Assembly: GCA_016165875.1 (NCBI GenBank)
Contig: JABBOT010000033.1
Coordinates: 1,831,575 to 1,895,574, forward strand
Source of the DNA: Acanthopleura granulata
Taxonomy: Eukaryota > Mollusca > Polyplacophora > Chitonida > Chitonidae
Direction: 5' to 3'
DNA length: 64,000 nt
How positions within the stretch are numbered: position 1 is the first letter of the stretch; the number at the start of each line of letters is the position of its first letter. Positions 36,440-48,984 of the stretch are shown here, in pieces. A program made the position numbers and the translations under genes. Under the pieces are notes generated by a model. The model ran no database searches. It was not told the origin of the DNA and was given only the letters and a program-made list of their open reading frames with translations.

Positions 36440-36600
36440 TAGTTATTTATTTATTTGACTGGTATTTTACTCAAGAATATTTCACTTATATGACCGCGGG
36501 CAGAGCCTGAGGGACAACCCACGACCATCCACAGCTTGCTGACAGGCCTTCCCACGTACGATAGGACAGGAAGCCAGCCGTTTCTCGAATTAGCCTCATT
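36440..36600 (-). mobile_element. SINE family 1, 5'-truncated
   Basis: Antisense tail TTATTTATTTATTTGACTGG, TCAAGAATATTTCACTTAT, CCACGACCATCC and CTTCCCACGTACG; internal deletion of the GCTGGCC block. Confidence 0.75.
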
Positions 36601-37318
36601 TACAGTGTGTAAGTGGGTAGAGGAGAGTGACCTTGTGAACATGGGTATTTCGTAAAGCTGATACATGCCACTTAGGCACAAGTTTTACTGCCCTTTTTCT
36701 GCTCGAAATCTTATAGCCATGTCCGGCTGTACACGGTAGCCCAATGTGAATAATGTATACGTTGTCAATTAATTCAGGTCATAGTCCCCAGCTATACTCT
36801 CGTAGAAATATCAGACTTGGTGTGGTAAGAGTGCGGATTTTCTGACAGTATTATAAAGGAACATAAATAATCTACTTGCCTTTCTTAGGTGTCCACAAAC
36901 ACGTGAGTGAAGTTAGACTGCGGTTCGCAGTTGGCAGTTAGCTATTCAACGGAGACAAGTCAGTATTTCTATAAGTTATATATTAGGGTACATGTCCATT
37001 AATACTGCACCTACAGACATCACACTTGGTACATTATTGACACTTAATGCGAGCTATCACTTGACGGCAACGACTCTCGCTTCTAACCCCAGGGGGCGCT
37101 TCTGTGAATGGCAGTCTGAATAGCAGTCTGGCCGATATCTCCATTAATACTGCACCTGCACCTTCATACTTGGTACAATGATGACACTTAATGCGGGCTC
37201 TCACTTGGTGTCTATATTTGCCGATTCGGACACAAGGGGGCGCTTCTATGAATAGCAGCCTGAATAGCAGTCTGGCCCATATCTCCATTAATCTCCAGAA
37301 TCGCTAACTGGCTGACAA

Positions 37319-37512
37319 GGGGCCTCCGTGGCTCAGTCTGTTAACGCGCTAACTCAGCCCAATGACCGAAGCCTCCCACCAGCAACCTGCGGATCGTCGT
37401 GGGTCTACCTCGGGCTCTGCCTGGCTTCTTCCTACAATAATGAAGCTGCCGTCGTATAAGTGAAATATTCTTGAGTATGGCGTAAAACACCAATCAAATA
37501 CATAAATACATA
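37319..37512 (+). mobile_element. SINE family 1 with internal deletion and target-site repeats
   Basis: GGGCCTCCGTGGCTCAGTCT head joins directly from the CTCCCACCAG block to CAACCTGCGGATCGTCGTGG, losing the B-box region. Flanks AACTGGCTGACA (37306) and AACTGACTGACA (37513) look like a 12-bp target-site duplication. It sits in the centre of the palindromic element. Confidence 0.88.
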
Positions 37513-37695
37513 AACTGACTGACAGTGAACAAAAGGGTTTCCTTCTTTAATTCTCGTAGCCGTCATCACTCTTGAACAAATCTTACAAACCTAAAATTCA
37601 TCTCAAGTCGGGTATAGCTACTCAGAAAAAGTTCTGTAATCCTTCATCGCCCCTGGTGTTAGAATCGGGAATTTTGGGCATCACGCAATAGCCGG

Positions 37696-38345
37696 CATTA
37701 AATGTCACTAATGTATATTAAGTGTCATTAATTATAAAGTACCATGTCTGTAGGTGCAGTATTAATGGGGATATGGGTTAAACTGCTACTCGGACTTCTA
37801 TTCACAGAAATGCCCGCTTGTGTTAGAATCGGTAATTATAGCCATCAAGTGATAGCTCGCATTAAGTGTCTTTATTGTACCAAAGTATGATGTCAGTAGG
37901 TGCAGTATTAATGGAGATATGAGCCAGACTGCTATTCAGACTGCTATTCACAGAAACGCCCTCTCTTGTCAGAATCGGGAGCCGTTGCCATCAAGTGATA
38001 GTCCGCATTAAGTGTCATTAATGTACCAAGTAAGATGTCTGTAGGTGCAGTATTAATGGAGACATGGACCAAACTGCTATTCGGACTGCTATTCACAGAA
38101 ATGCCCGCTTGTGTTAGAATCGGTAATTATAGCCATCAAGTGATAGCTCGCATTAAGTGCCTTTATTGTACCAAGTATGATGTCAGTAGGTGCAGCATTA
38201 ATGGAGATATCGGCGAGACTGCTATTCAGATTGGTATCCACAGAAGCGCCCCCTGGGGTTAGAATCGGTAATTATAGCCATCAAGTGATAGTCCGCATTA
38301 AGTGTCAATAATGTACCAAGTATGATGTCTGTAGGTGCAGTATTA
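37696..38345 (+). repeat. 145-bp satellite monomers (plus-oriented arm)
   Basis: Four full units plus part of a fifth, spaced 146, 145, 145 and 145 bp. Each contains a GCAGTATTAATGG start, a CTGCTATTC-CAGAAA middle and GCCATCAAGTGATAG near its end. The opposite arm (36996-37297) holds two inverted units 145 and 144 bp apart. Confidence 0.85.
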
Positions 38346-38449
38346 ATGGAGATGTACCCTAACATATAATTTATAGAAATAATGACTTGTCCCAGTTGAA
38401 TAGCTAACCGCTAACTGCGAACCGCAGTCTTACTCCACTCACGTTCCAC

Positions 38450-41020
38450 AAACTTGTTTATTCATTTTGTGTCGAATTCTTTTCACATTTAAATGTGCTT
38501 AGAGTCAAAACTGTAGGTGAGTATTAACACAGTGTTCTGTTATTAATTATGCTGAATTGCGTTCATAGATAAGCGTTAAAGTAAATAATAATCAAAACGG
38601 TTTAAGTGCAATATGCCAGAAAATTTCCAAGCCTGAAACCTCTACTTGCTAAACCCAGTAACCCTTGCGAGATATCCGCGACAGAAGCATACCAGGTATT
38701 AACATCGGTAAAACACATTGTTTTTACTGAAATATAAATTTCTACAGCTGGTTTAGAAGGACACATTTATTGAGCGCTTACTTTGAAAGCAGAATATTTT
38801 ATGCTCTGGTCAGAGTATTGAAATAAGAATGGTCCAATTTTCAAATACATTTGGAATTTAAAAATAAAAAAGAAATTGACACTTTTGACATGACTATGCT
38901 AATCAGTTTTGAAACAGACATTTCTGGAGTTTTTCAGCAAAATTTGCAAACAATTCAATTCTCATGAAATGCTGTTCCAAAAACTAAATTAAGAAAAGTG
39001 CAACTCTATTGAGTTTTCTTCATAATATGTGTAAGAGACCGTACGCCAGAATACATGTGCACATATTGCAGGCTTTCTGGATTTCACAGCCTCCTGGGAG
39101 GGAGAATGCGTGGCAAAATAAAACCGAGTTTCAACCACGCATGATGAACATATTTCACATGATTTTTGATCACGCGGAGTATTAGTCACTTTCCTTGTAT
39201 TGATGATAAGCCCGGCACTAATACATCCACCCTCGACAAAGTTGGACAATTACCTTCTGCAGTCGGAAAATCTAGATGCCAGCTGGTGTATTTTACATCC
39301 CGACGTTTCTCCCGCAGTTAATCTGAATTAGCCGTGCATGCATTTGTCTGCCTAACAGACTAAGCAATGCCATTAACACTTCTGAGGAGACTAAAGTAGC
39401 GATTGGTATTGCATGTGTGCTATACCAATCCCTGCGTCTGTCTTTAAGGTGCTACCGACACTGTTTATTTCTGTCATACATTTCTTGTATTGCTCATTGT
39501 CTCTAATACAGGTCTGCCTTTGCTGCTACTAATTTTTTACAAGCGCCTTCAGAAATCAAGACAAGCGAATACAACATTTCTTACCATTTATCGCAGGATA
39601 ACTCCGGACTAGAATATCTACATACTACAGTCCTTTCACCACTAACAGCGCTTGTTGTAGCCTAATGGTGTTTAACTACGCCGGCCGCCAATCTCGATCC
39701 TGTGTCAATCAGTTGAGCTAATCCCAGATTTGATGTTAGAAAAAGTTGGAAGTAACTGAGTGAAAACTGAGGTACACACCAGACTATGGTGGCCTGTGAG
39801 AGCCAATCATAATTCTAAATATTTTCCCCTGAATTTTTGGCTAGGTTTAACTATCAAAACTTATCAATAAGAACAAATAATTTAAAGCATACTCAAAAAC
39901 AAATTCACTCAACCACAAATAAAAAAAATCTACTCAAAATAGATAAATTCAGCTATAAACTTCAAAAATCAGGGAAAGATGCCTACACCGCGAAGAACAG
40001 TGCAAATGGCAATAACAGGCCACCGTAGCAGACAGACAAAGGGAGGCCCGAGTGGCGTTTGGCGTCTGACAAAGTAGCAAGTAAGGCAACTTACACGCGG
40101 GTTTCTTAACCCTCGGACAGGAGTGCTCGGACAATTAATTCACTGAAGTTATAGTTTCAAAGTGTTTTGCACAAAACTACGTGTTTTATAATATCTTATG
40201 TTATACTTACATCCTCAGCAGAAGGTTTGTTTCTCGGCCTCTAGGAGCTGATGATGACCTCTGTACAGACAGATGTTTCTGAGGGAAGTAGGACATCCAG
40301 ATACTATAGGGGTCGACGTGACTGGTGAGAGAGAATGCATAAAGGAGGGTATGGGGTGGCAGGGGACGGATGTGGCAAGCTGCGGTTAGCGGGAGCTAGA
40401 AAAGGGGTTGTGTATCAAGAAAGGGGTTGTGTATCAAGGTCATGTTTTGATGTCCCCAGATATACCCTGACTTGCCCTCTCCACCCAACGATATACAACG
40501 GCAGGCTGTAATTCTGAAGCAAGAAACAAAAAGGCAACAGCTCGGAAGTCTGCATGTTACTACCCTCAACAGCCTGTAAACTTGTACTGCCTTGAAAATT
40601 TAACCAATCCCTTTAACTTTAAATAAAGTTAATCATCGTACTGGCCAGAGCAAATCTAAGCAACGTACATTTTAATTGGTTGATTGAATCAGAGACTGAC
40701 TGATTAAATAACAGATTGGTTTATGCCGTTGTCGACAATATGAATGGGGAAAAGATGTATAATAACCATCGTTTTTTTCCGTGATAGTTGAGCAATCTGC
40801 CGTCATTTGGCAAGATTAAGATTGCCTAGAAAAAGGATATATTTTCTACCTCAATAGAATGGTTTCAGCATGGAACAACCGTAGTAATTAATCAACTATC
40901 TCATTAAATCTCTTTACTGTCTTAGCCCCGCGTCAAATCAAAGCAACCCAGCTGGTGTTGAGCAGGTATTAGTGATGGGCGTTGGTCAAGTACATGTATA
41001 TTCATAATACCATGTTGTAT
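38450..41020. other. No gene recognised
   Basis: No SINE, no motif-bearing ORF. A 20-bp direct tandem (AAAGGGGTTGTGTATCAAG twice) lies at about 40398-40436. Confidence 0.55.
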
Positions 41021-41032
41021 TAACCATGTTTG

Positions 41033-41304
41033 GGGCCTCCATGGCTCAGTTGGTTAGCGCGCTAGCGCAGGGCAATGACCCAGAAGCCTCCCACCAAACG
41101 CTGTGAGTTCAATTCCAGCTCATACAGGCTTCCTCTCAGGCCGAACATGGGGAAGTCTGCCAGCAACATGTGGATGGTCGTGAGTTCCCCCCGGGCTCTG
41201 TCCGGTTTCCTCCCACGATAGTGTTGGCCGGCGTCGTGTAAGTGAAATATCCTTGAGTACGGCGTAAAACAATAATTAAATAAATAAATAAACAAATAAA
41301 TCAG
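41033..41304 (+). mobile_element. SINE family 1, full length with target-site repeats
   Basis: GGGGCCTCCATGGCTCAGTT to ACGGCGTAAAACAATAATTA plus tail. Flanks CCATGTTTG (41024) and CCATGCTTG (41305) are a probable target-site duplication. Confidence 0.9.
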
Positions 41305-41354
41305 CCATGCTTGTGTGTATGCATCTGGTGTATTAAACTTAGAACACACAGCTA

Positions 41355-41485
41355 TATACCGACTATATTCCCCCAAGCACTGCCCGCTTGTTTCCCACCA
41401 TAATGCTGGCCGCCGTCGGATAACAAATATTCTTAAGTACAACTTTAAACGCCAATCGAATAGATAAATAAATACATAAATACAC
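41355..41485 (+). mobile_element. SINE family 1, 3' fragment
   Basis: Has TTTCCCACCATAATGCTGGC, CGCCGTCGGATAA, ATTCTTAAGTACAACTTTAA and an AAATAAATACATAAATA tail, about 50 bp after the preceding SINE. Confidence 0.75.
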
Positions 41486-41745
41486 CGAATACAAACGTCA
41501 AAGTTAGTGTATTGCATTTAATAATTGCTGGCGAGACGCACGGAGAAGATCACTGTATCACAAAAAATCAAAGATTTTGTTTATGAAAGTATAAAAAAAT
41601 TTCTTTTATTCCTTATAATTAAAGAAACTATTTGTTTAATTAATATGCATGTAAACCCTGAAACTGAGAAAAAGACTCATTGCCTAGATCTCAGATCAGG
41701 TCTCCTAGCTGTGGCAATGGAATGAGTCCTACTATAAAACTTTCG

Positions 41746-42012
41746 GGACTTCCGTGGCCGAGGCGGTTTAGAGCGCCAGTGCTACGTAATGACCCAGGTG
41801 CCTCTCATCGATGCGGTCGCTGTGAGTTCCAGTGCAGCTCATTTTGGTTTCCTCTCTGGCGAAGGTTTTCCAGCTACGTGCATATTGTCGTCGGTTTACA
41901 TCGGGCTCTGCCACTCATACGTGGGTGGCCAGGATCGTATAAGTGAGATATACTTGAGTACGGCGTAAAACAACAACCAAATATATAAGTAAATAAATAA
42001 ATAAATAAATAC
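41746..42012 (+). mobile_element. SINE family 1, full length
   Basis: GGACTTCCGTGGCCGAGGCGG head (variant A box), CGATGCGGTCGCTGTGAGTTC, CTTGAGTACGGCGTAAAACA and an AAATAAATAAATAAATAAAT tail. Confidence 0.88.
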
Positions 42013-42164
42013 AAAACGCTGTGCTAAAAATACGCACTTAAATGGTTGAAGTGTAAATGTATAAAATACAGAGGTCACAGCTAGATATCGAACTATATTA
42101 TCTCCGAGGTCGAACCTGTGTGTGTGTATCAAATAAACAGAACGATTTGACAGGCGGCTGCTGC

Positions 42165-42203
42165 TTATATGTATGTGTGCGTGTGTGTGTGTGTGTGCGT
42201 GTA
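42165..42203 (+). repeat. GT microsatellite
   Basis: Short TGTGTGTGCGTGTGTG tract next to the family 2 SINE 3' end. Confidence 0.85.
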
Positions 42204-42209
42204 TCTGTT

Positions 42210-42452
42210 CATCCTTGGGTTTAATTTCGCGCTCAACAATTTTTCAGTCATATGACGACGTGACACTCCACTGACTCACATTATCCTGACTGCCGACCAG
42301 TCCTGCTTCCTTGCTCTACCCTCTGAGTGCTGGCTACCAAGCGAGGCAGGAACAAGGATCATCTTTAAAGTCTTTGGTATGACGAGACCCAGGATTGACT
42401 CCGGATCACCCCATCCCGAGTTGGGCGCTCTGACCAACGAGCAACGGCTACT
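42210..42452 (-). mobile_element. SINE family 2, near full length
   Basis: On the minus strand it opens GTAGCCGTTGCTCGTTGGTC-AGAGCGCC, with B box-like GGAGTCAATCCTGGG, then CGTCATACCAAAGACTTTAAA. It ends GTCGTCATATGACTGAAAAA and TTGTTGAGCGCGAAATTAAAC. A different SINE from family 1. Confidence 0.7.
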
Positions 42453-42689
42453 GTTTACATGGTTGTCAAAACACAACTCAGCAGTTCATAGGCACAATAT
42501 ACCTGTGGAGTCCGTCGTGAGTGTGTAGATGTTAATTCAGGTACGTTTTGTAATATTTATTAATTCGATTTCTGTTTTACGCCGAATTTTGTAATAGGGA
42601 AGTGTAATAATGATGTGTACAGATTCTAGATCCCCATTCATAGACATAAACTGTTGACACAGAAGTGTTTTGTAGGAGTCATGAGACGT

Positions 42690-42962
42690 CTGTGGCAAAC
42701 CGAGGTAGAACACCACGAGGCGTAATGACGCAGATGCCTCTCACCAATGCGGTCGGTGTGAGTTCAAGCCCAGCTCTTCCTCTTGTGTGGCGTATAATAG
42801 ACTTCCACAACATATTGGTCAAACATAAAGAAAAAAAAAGACTAGAGCAGCGAGGACATTACGTGTTGAAGTTGGCAAATGGTTACACGTGTGGGTCAGT
42901 TGGTTAGCGCTCTAGCGCAGTGCAATGACTCAGAAGCCTCCCACGAATGTGGTCACTGGTAG
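42690..42962 (+). mobile_element. Two SINE family 1 head fragments
   Basis: 42715-42780 carries GGCGTAATGACGCAGATGCC and CACCAATGCGGTCGGTGTGA. 42893-42962 carries GGTCAGTTGGTTAGCGCTCT and CAGAAGCCTCCCACGAATG. Neither has the central or 3' domain. Confidence 0.65.
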
Positions 42963-42969
42963 GAAATTA

Positions 42970-44350
42970 CGGCAACAAGTAAGGAATCACATGAGAAAGT
43001 TCGAAGTAACTTGCAATGGGTGGGTGTATATCTGTTTCTACTGCAAGTGAAACGCCGTCAAGGATACAATGGAAGTATTCTTGACAATTTCGTCAAACAT
43101 TGGTTTCATGATATTTTCCCCTTTCTTACTGTAAGGCAGGAACCAGAACACCAGCGCGTGATGATATGCGATAGATGTTTATTTCGGCATGCGTGACAGT
43201 CACCGAAACCAACCCTGAATGGAACAAACAGAATGACCAGATTAGTTACATGTATACCACAAGACAAGTATATTGATGCGAGCGGTTTACACAAACTACA
43301 ATTCCATTCACATCTACATCCACAGTTTCATACATATACTATGATAGCCAGGTCGGAATTCCACATTCGAGTGTCCCCATTGCGACAGTGTGCCACCGCT
43401 CCTAAGAACCTACCCAAACCTTTTTACATATAACAACTACATGCAGAGAACAGCAGAAAATGTAGAACTAACAACGTCAACAGAAACTAATACCTGAAAC
43501 GTTCAAAACTAAACGGTACTTGAAAAATGTAGAAATTATTACTTCTAGCTATTACAACGCAGCAACGCTACCTGACGTCCCCACGCGTGTTAGAATACGA
43601 CACTTGGAATAAACTTTGAACTCTTGCATAAAAAATCCAATAACGAATAGAATTAACACACATTCACCCTAATGCACTTGTTATACTACTTCATAACGTA
43701 TCTACGTAAATTTGTAACTGTGTAACATATTAAGCAATCGTATAAACTAGAACGTCTAAAGTAGCGGTATCGTTACTCTATACAAGTGGCACTTACCCCT
43801 AACATAACACAGCAGCACCCATTGTAATCAGACGACAGCATCGGACAGAGTGTTGACACATCAGTATTCTAGGGCCTATGACTGCAGATTAAAAAATAAA
43901 AATCCCCACCTATACAGCAGCATTAATTTCACACGATATGTACAAAACTCTTACAGAACATGATATCAACACACCACAACCTATCTGCATGATCGCCAGC
44001 CACTTACATTGCTTAAGTTGTACAAAGGCTCACTCCTCCCAATTTCATAACTAACGGGTAAGATCACGCGAACCGTCACAGAACTCCACATGGTCAAAAA
44101 TCACAGCAGCTTCGCAGCATACTTGTAAACAACTGGACACTATAACCATCTTACAATTATATTATACAAACCTTATGCCATGATGTTGTATAAAAATTGA
44201 ATCTTTACCTATTTTTTTTCGTAGTGTTCTATTTCGTTTTTCCCTCGCTCACAAACATGGATACCGTCTGGCGTCCTCTGCCAGAGCGCCACATACTATT
44301 TAAACAAGTAGCTCCTTTAATTTTAATTATTTTAATAATTATAGAAATTA
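42970..44350. other. No gene or repeat recognised
   Basis: AT-rich sequence with short ORFs only, immediately left of segment A. Confidence 0.55.
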
Positions 44351-45985
44351 TTTTAAGCTTTCATTTGTCAAATAAACCTCTGGTTTTGAGATAAATAAAT
44401 TTCTTCTGTGTGCTTCTTGTCGGATTTAATGATATGCAATAAACGGACTTCGATGTGTATTTTTTTATGTTTTTTTTTGGAACGTATATAAATATGTCTG
44501 AATGACACAATACATAATACATTTTCAAATGTTTACCCATCATTTTTCACTACTGCTGGCTGATCACCGGGTGGATTGTTGTAATTTGACACGGGATTAA
44601 GACAGATGCTACGATGATTTCCCGTGACGTGATTACGTCAGTACAATAGTGTGGTCCAGAAGCAAATACACACTTATCTTCTTGATTGTATGTAATCTTT
44701 AAACTTAGAAGTTCTCTTAATTGTGATGGAGGTAAGCTTGTGTTGGTGTGGCGGAGGGGGGGGGGTATAGTCACCCAAAGCATCGCCACGTCATCCGCTC
44801 GCAGATGTCAAACAGACAGAACATATATCCTTTTCTGGGTAATGGCGTTGCTGCTGAATTATTAATCAGATCGATTAATAACCAGGTCTGTGTCTATCTG
44901 CAGTGATATATAAAGAACCTGTAATCTAGACCCTTGTTTCTGAATTCGGCGTAAAAGTAAAAACTAAGAAGCCAATCAATAAGTCAACAAATGAAACGCT
45001 TTTTTAGACATGAGATGCTAACGTTGTATATTTAAGGATGATACGTGTATACGAAGCTGTTATAGCCAAAAATCCAGATTTTTCCGGTTGTTGTTTTTCC
45101 TCTTGTTGTTTTCGTAATAGAAGGGGCATGTATTGCTGTGTGAAGAAGGCAATTCAGGGCATCTGGGGACTACATGACCTACATAATTATACGGAAAGCT
45201 TCTGAAGTCACTTCTCAGCGGCATGTCGAGATGTCAAGTGTGTTTATGGTTGATATCCTATCCCTACTCATTCCTGGTCACCCCAGCTTCCGCTCCTCCC
45301 CCCGTAGCCCACCCCACCCCATGGCACCCCTGTCCAGCCCCCTTGCTATCCGGCCCTTCATGTAGCCTTGATATTCAGGCCGATCCCTGGGCTGTGTGAA
45401 CAGACGGTTGACGTGGCAGTCATCTCAAAGAACTGCTAAGAGCTGGAAAACCCACGTTTTTGGCGAGAATTGTAAGTACATTTTTGATACTGTAAAACAT
45501 TATTGTAGGCAAGAATTCTTCAAATATCCAGAGATTCCCGTCACAGTGTTAGCAAACGTCTGTGTTGGAAGCCTTAAACTGCCGACTCTACTCGCGACCC
45601 CTGCATGTCCAACACTGCATGGAGGCCTCCATATAACTGTGTGGTCTCTGGGTCGCCTTTCACACAGCTACCAGTGATTTTTTTTACTTCATATTTTGTC
45701 TTTAGCTCGAGTAATTCGCGACTGGCGAATTATCAAATAGATCCTGCGTTACAGAACACCAGATTAGTTTTAAGAGCCTTGGTGTAAGCTGACTCTTCGT
45801 GTGGCAGATATCCACCGACAAGAAATAAGACGTATAGGTTATGTTTGTTATGTCACCTTGCCTTAAACTGAAAGTTAGCGCATGCTCTGAGTTAAGTTTG
45901 CCAAAAGGCTGCACAATATTATGTTTATTTCGGTAAAGTGTTTCTTCTAACAGCTGCTGCGACTGAAAAAATTGACATCTTTTAC

Positions 45986-46226
45986 ATTTCTTTCTTTATT
46001 TATTTATTTGATGGGTGTTTTCGGCCGTAGTCAAGTATAATTCACTTATTCCACCACGGCCAGCATTGTGGTTGGAGGAAACCCGCTATCAACCGCATTT
46101 TGATGGCAGATCTTCCCATGTACGGCCGAAGAGGAACCCAGTATGAGCGGGACTGGAACTCAAAGCAACCGCTCATGGGTCATTACGCTGCGCCAACGCG
46201 CTAACCAACTGAGCCACGGAGATCCC
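45986..46226 (-). mobile_element. SINE family 1, near full length in segment A
   Basis: Tail TTTATTTATTTATTTGATGG at left; CCATGTACGGCCGAAGAGGA and GCGCTAACCAACTGAGCCAC at right. Only its ends remain at the matching site in segment B (52655-52703), so it predates the A/B duplication. Confidence 0.88.
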
Positions 46227-47799
46227 TGTTTTACCTCAAGAACCATATTTGAAACAAAACATGAGTTTTAGGTAAACAGTGACTCCTTTTGAAATCCTGT
46301 TGACTGGTTTTTGATATCAAATTTCACGCCAATTTTCACTTCTCTAATGCACTGTTGGGTCTTGCACTTGCCACTAGACACAAATATACAAAATTTATGT
46401 CAAAATAGAAAAATAAAATAAAAAAGCTGCAGTTCAAAGAAACCAGCCTGGTTAGATCACAGCCGTTCAAGTTTTATTATTTTGGGTTCTCTGTAGACCT
46501 TCCAATTGACACTTAACATATTTGTCTCTAGAATTTGTCCGGTACTCTGTATACAATTAATGTTTTGCAAAAGAAAGAAAAAAATCCCACATTTATCTAT
46601 ATGCAACACAAAAATGATTCCGGTAGTCTCTAAGCACATATGGAATGCAGACGGCTTACATATTTAGTACCTCCCAACATCAGGTCATAAAACTCAGAGG
46701 AAATAATTCCCTGTATTCTGCCCTTTCTTCCCTTTAACACGGGTACCAAAGACTAGGCATGCGCAACTGATGCGGCTTTACTTGTAGCTGCAGCATAGCT
46801 AAAAGCTTGTTCAGTTGACTCTAAGTACTTTGCAGAAAGAATTTGAAACGACATGGGCTGGAATTTCAAAGTACCAGGCGATAAATATTTCGTCAGATGA
46901 ATTTGACAATTCCGGTATATAAAGCCGTTTACTGGAACCAATGTACCGGTGTAGCCTACACGAGTGTGTTTGACGGGACAGGCAGAGCAGCTGCGAACTT
47001 TGGACCGGCTTGACCTCTACATATATACGTTAGAAGTACTGTTCAAAGCTGGGTATGCGTACATGATACTGTGTGAAATGACAGTAAAATTTATAGTGTA
47101 TCAACAACCCAGACTGTCTGTGTGGCAGCATTATCCAATCGGTGCTCAAGCACTCATCAATTCAGAGCCAAATCTTGGAACCCAAGTGGTCGAATTGCAC
47201 GTGTAACGCATAGAGCAGTAAAACTTCTACCCAGATGTCCAAATGGATTGCATCAACTCTACCAAGATCATCCGTCTACCAGGTCATAAAATATAAATGA
47301 GACTTACTCGATATGCAAAACCATCAGGCAATTTTGGGCCAATGTATCAATCGGAAATGCCTCATAATTTTGTGTTCACTAGTTGAGTCGTTTTCAAAGA
47401 AACATTTGCACTTTACTAAATATTTACCTACCCAACAGAAAGTTGCAAGAGCATTCAGAAAATTTTCTTGCACAGTACGGATAATTCACCTTTCGTCAGA
47501 TGTTAATGCATTTTATTTCAGCTCCAAAACAGTTCCAATAATAATGTAAAAGCTGCACTTAACACACGAAATGAACTGAATCAGTTTTAAATAAATGTGA
47601 AACAATGATTTCCCACTGATATACTATATTGATGAAAGATTTTCCATGCCTTCTATATATTTTCTATCGTTCATCCAGACGACCAGTGGTTGACATTTCT
47701 GACGATGATTGCCTAGATTACCCTAAATTGGAACAAGTATGACCCCCACATTCACTCCGTGTCAGTAGTCATAAAAGGGTATTTTACGACAAGTGTATA

Positions 47800-47956
47800 T
47801 CATGAAGTTGTTAGGTTATTCATTGTTGACAAGAGTACATCATGAGCTTGCTTGGTTGTTCACCGTTGACAACAATAAATCATGAGGCTGTTCGCATGCT
47901 CACTACTGACAGGAGAATGTCACGAGGTTGTTGGTTGTTCACTGTTGACACGAGTG
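47800..47956 (+). repeat. 40-bp minisatellite in segment A, about four units
   Basis: Units of CATGAG-TTGTT-GGTTGTTCAC-TTGACAAGAGT type, diverged. Confidence 0.8.
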
Positions 47957-48984
47957 TATCGTCTTAAATAAACGTCACGTCTACTGAATACTTGGATGTC
48001 TTCATGCCATAAATCGGCGAAAAAATAAGACCATGAAGAGTGACTTCAAAACAGACATTGTTGAATAATTTTAAACATTTAACAGCCCATCAAAACTGAT
48101 AATAGATTATAGACAGACAGGCTGATATATTAATGGCGTTCCATTCAATGGAGTAATTCATCGCATTGAATGCTTCTGAAAGTACATGTATGCATTAGTG
48201 GCGTTGATTAAGGAAAGCATCACCTAGCAAAATGCAGGTAGACCAGAAAAATGCAAGGGTAATTCATGTCACGCGATGTCGCAGGATTTCAAGCCAAAAA
48301 GATTAAAACTATAGAAAACATGATGCTAATGAAAACTAAATATCAAGAAAGTAGTATTTCATACAACCACCGCCCACTCCCAAAATAAGACCCCCCCCCC
48401 GAAAAAACAAGAAGAAAAAAATATTGGAAGAGCTTTCACATCTGTCTTCGATCGTTGCGGCTAGATTTTGTAACATGGTTGTGCAGTCTTGTTGCAAAAC
48501 GTTTCTTAACAGATCTATGATTTGGTAGGGTTCATCCATAGTAAATCTGTCTTTTCGATCTCACCAAAATTTCGTTTGTTTAAGAAGAGGAGTGGAATAT
48601 CAGATCTATCAAGCAGCAAGGGCAGCTTCTAGGTTTAACATTCATCAGGTTAAATGTGTATATGAAATGTCTAACACTGTTGCGAAGTGTGCGGAGTCAG
48701 GGTGAGTTAGTCGGTACTACATGTTCCCTTAGGGACGCAGAACGGATAAGATTGTGAGTTACTTATTCATGCTTTTTGTTCTCTCTATTTTTGTTTCTTA
48801 GAAAATAACCAAAAAGGTTCGTCGCTGGCAGAAATGTATTTTGAAATGAAATATCCTTAATTGTTTTTGTCTTTGTAGAGATCAGTTTCCTTGAATTTAA
48901 AAGTACAAACCGAATTTTGGCCGCTGCAAACGAGTCTTAAATTTCGATTTTCACAATACTCACCAAAAGACATAACCCAGTAGG

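Larger units (their letters stand above)
36901..38443. mobile_element. Palindromic element with 145-bp monomers in both orientations
   Basis: Terminal inverted repeats of about 230 bp start with ACGTGAGTG-AGT-AGACTGCGG on both ends. They share GGGTACAT-TCCATTAATACT and TTGGTACATTATTGACACTT. Inside, a 145-bp unit recurs: on the plus strand TAGGTGCAGTATTAATGG starts at 37751, 37897, 38042, 38187 and 38332. The inverse appears at 36996, 37141 and 37285. A SINE (37319-37512) sits between the two arms. There is no ORF of note. It could be a non-autonomous DNA transposon or Helitron/pearl-like element with an internal satellite; family not recognised. Confidence 0.7.

Noticed and set aside
36890..38450. 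CRISPR-like array (regular 145-bp spacing)
   Set aside because: Whole monomers repeat with no unique spacers, in both orientations, in an animal genome.
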